Assembly: GCA_008931825.1 (NCBI GenBank)
Contig: QXVZ01006030.1
Coordinates: 1-29,435, forward strand
From: Phallusia fumigata
Lineage: Eukaryota > Chordata > Ascidiacea > Phlebobranchia > Ascidiidae
Reading direction: 5' to 3'
DNA: 29,435 nucleotides
This document shows, in pieces, positions 29,172 through 29,435 of this stretch; the stretch's first letter is position 1; the number at the start of each line of letters is the position of its first letter. A model generated the notes under the pieces. That model ran no database searches, was not told the DNA's origin, and saw only the letters and a list, made by a program, of their open reading frames with translations. The position numbers and the translations under genes are program-made.

Positions 29172-29435
29172 CTGGTGACGTAAACAAAGGGGTTGAGAGT
29201 GACGTCACATTGAGGTGAAACAGTAAGTGTCAATAGAAGGTGAGGTAAAATAACACGCGAAACGCTGAGGTGTGACGCAGATAACAGGTGATTATGACGT
29301 TATTCTTAAAATAAAACACTTTTTTTTCGGGGCATCTAAAGAAAAAACGTTTTTTTTATCGCGTATGAGATTTGGAACCGGATTGTTTCGAGAAAGGAAA
29401 AACTGGTTGCAGCGCTTGCTACATCGCACAGTGAC
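29172..29435. other. Intron of the TBP-like gene up to the window edge
   Basis: No further TBP-like exon was seen. A CRE octamer TGACGTCA lies at 29200-29207 in the polypyrimidine region before the acceptor. Confidence 0.5.

Overview
This window looks like nuclear DNA from an invertebrate chordate, most likely an ascidian tunicate of the Ciona type. The genes are compact and split by short GT-AG introns, the background is AT-rich, and two nicotinic receptor genes are of the non-alpha muscle class. There is also a metazoan TBP-like gene and a heavy load of decayed DNA transposons. Assignment to a species is not possible from the sequence alone.

Bases 1-9640 are mostly repeat. A segment of about 3.7 kb occurs twice in direct orientation (about 848-4610 and about 4620-9625). 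Each copy holds a TIR element rich in GTACC, a dead hAT transposase, an hAT-like right end and a conserved stretch that is open on both strands. The second copy was later split by a solo LTR (4965-6294). Its ATTT target duplication and its undisturbed empty site in copy 1 (973-976) can both be read directly.

Bases 9690-10850 hold a three-exon minus-strand gene for a secreted 325-residue repeat protein, with a Cys-Pro-Arg half followed by an acidic 17-residue tandem repeat. A lone exon of unknown family lies at 11321-11512, and a broken copy of it opens the window. A GC-rich stretch with an E-box cluster (about 13080-14420) precedes a small gene for a divergent Id-like helix-loop-helix protein (15458-15979).

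Bases 17800-26603 contain two nicotinic acetylcholine receptor subunit genes arranged tail to tail. The minus-strand gene (22909-26603) is complete: 12 exons whose phases join into a 501-residue subunit with signal peptide, 13-residue Cys loop and four membrane segments, and without the alpha-subunit vicinal cysteines. The plus-strand gene (about 17803-22322) has matching exon lengths and phases, but it is scrambled. Single-N joins at 18040, 19101, 19657 and 20446 interleave what look like two haplotypes, duplicate two exons, and lose exons 2, 3, most of 7, 8 and 9. A possible adenylate-kinase-like exon on the other strand abuts the first join.

The right edge carries the last two exons of a TBP-like (TBPL1/TRF2) gene on the minus strand. 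Four perfect CRE octamers lie between 17602 and 29207. One is close upstream of the first receptor gene beside an E-box, an arrangement known from ascidian muscle promoters.
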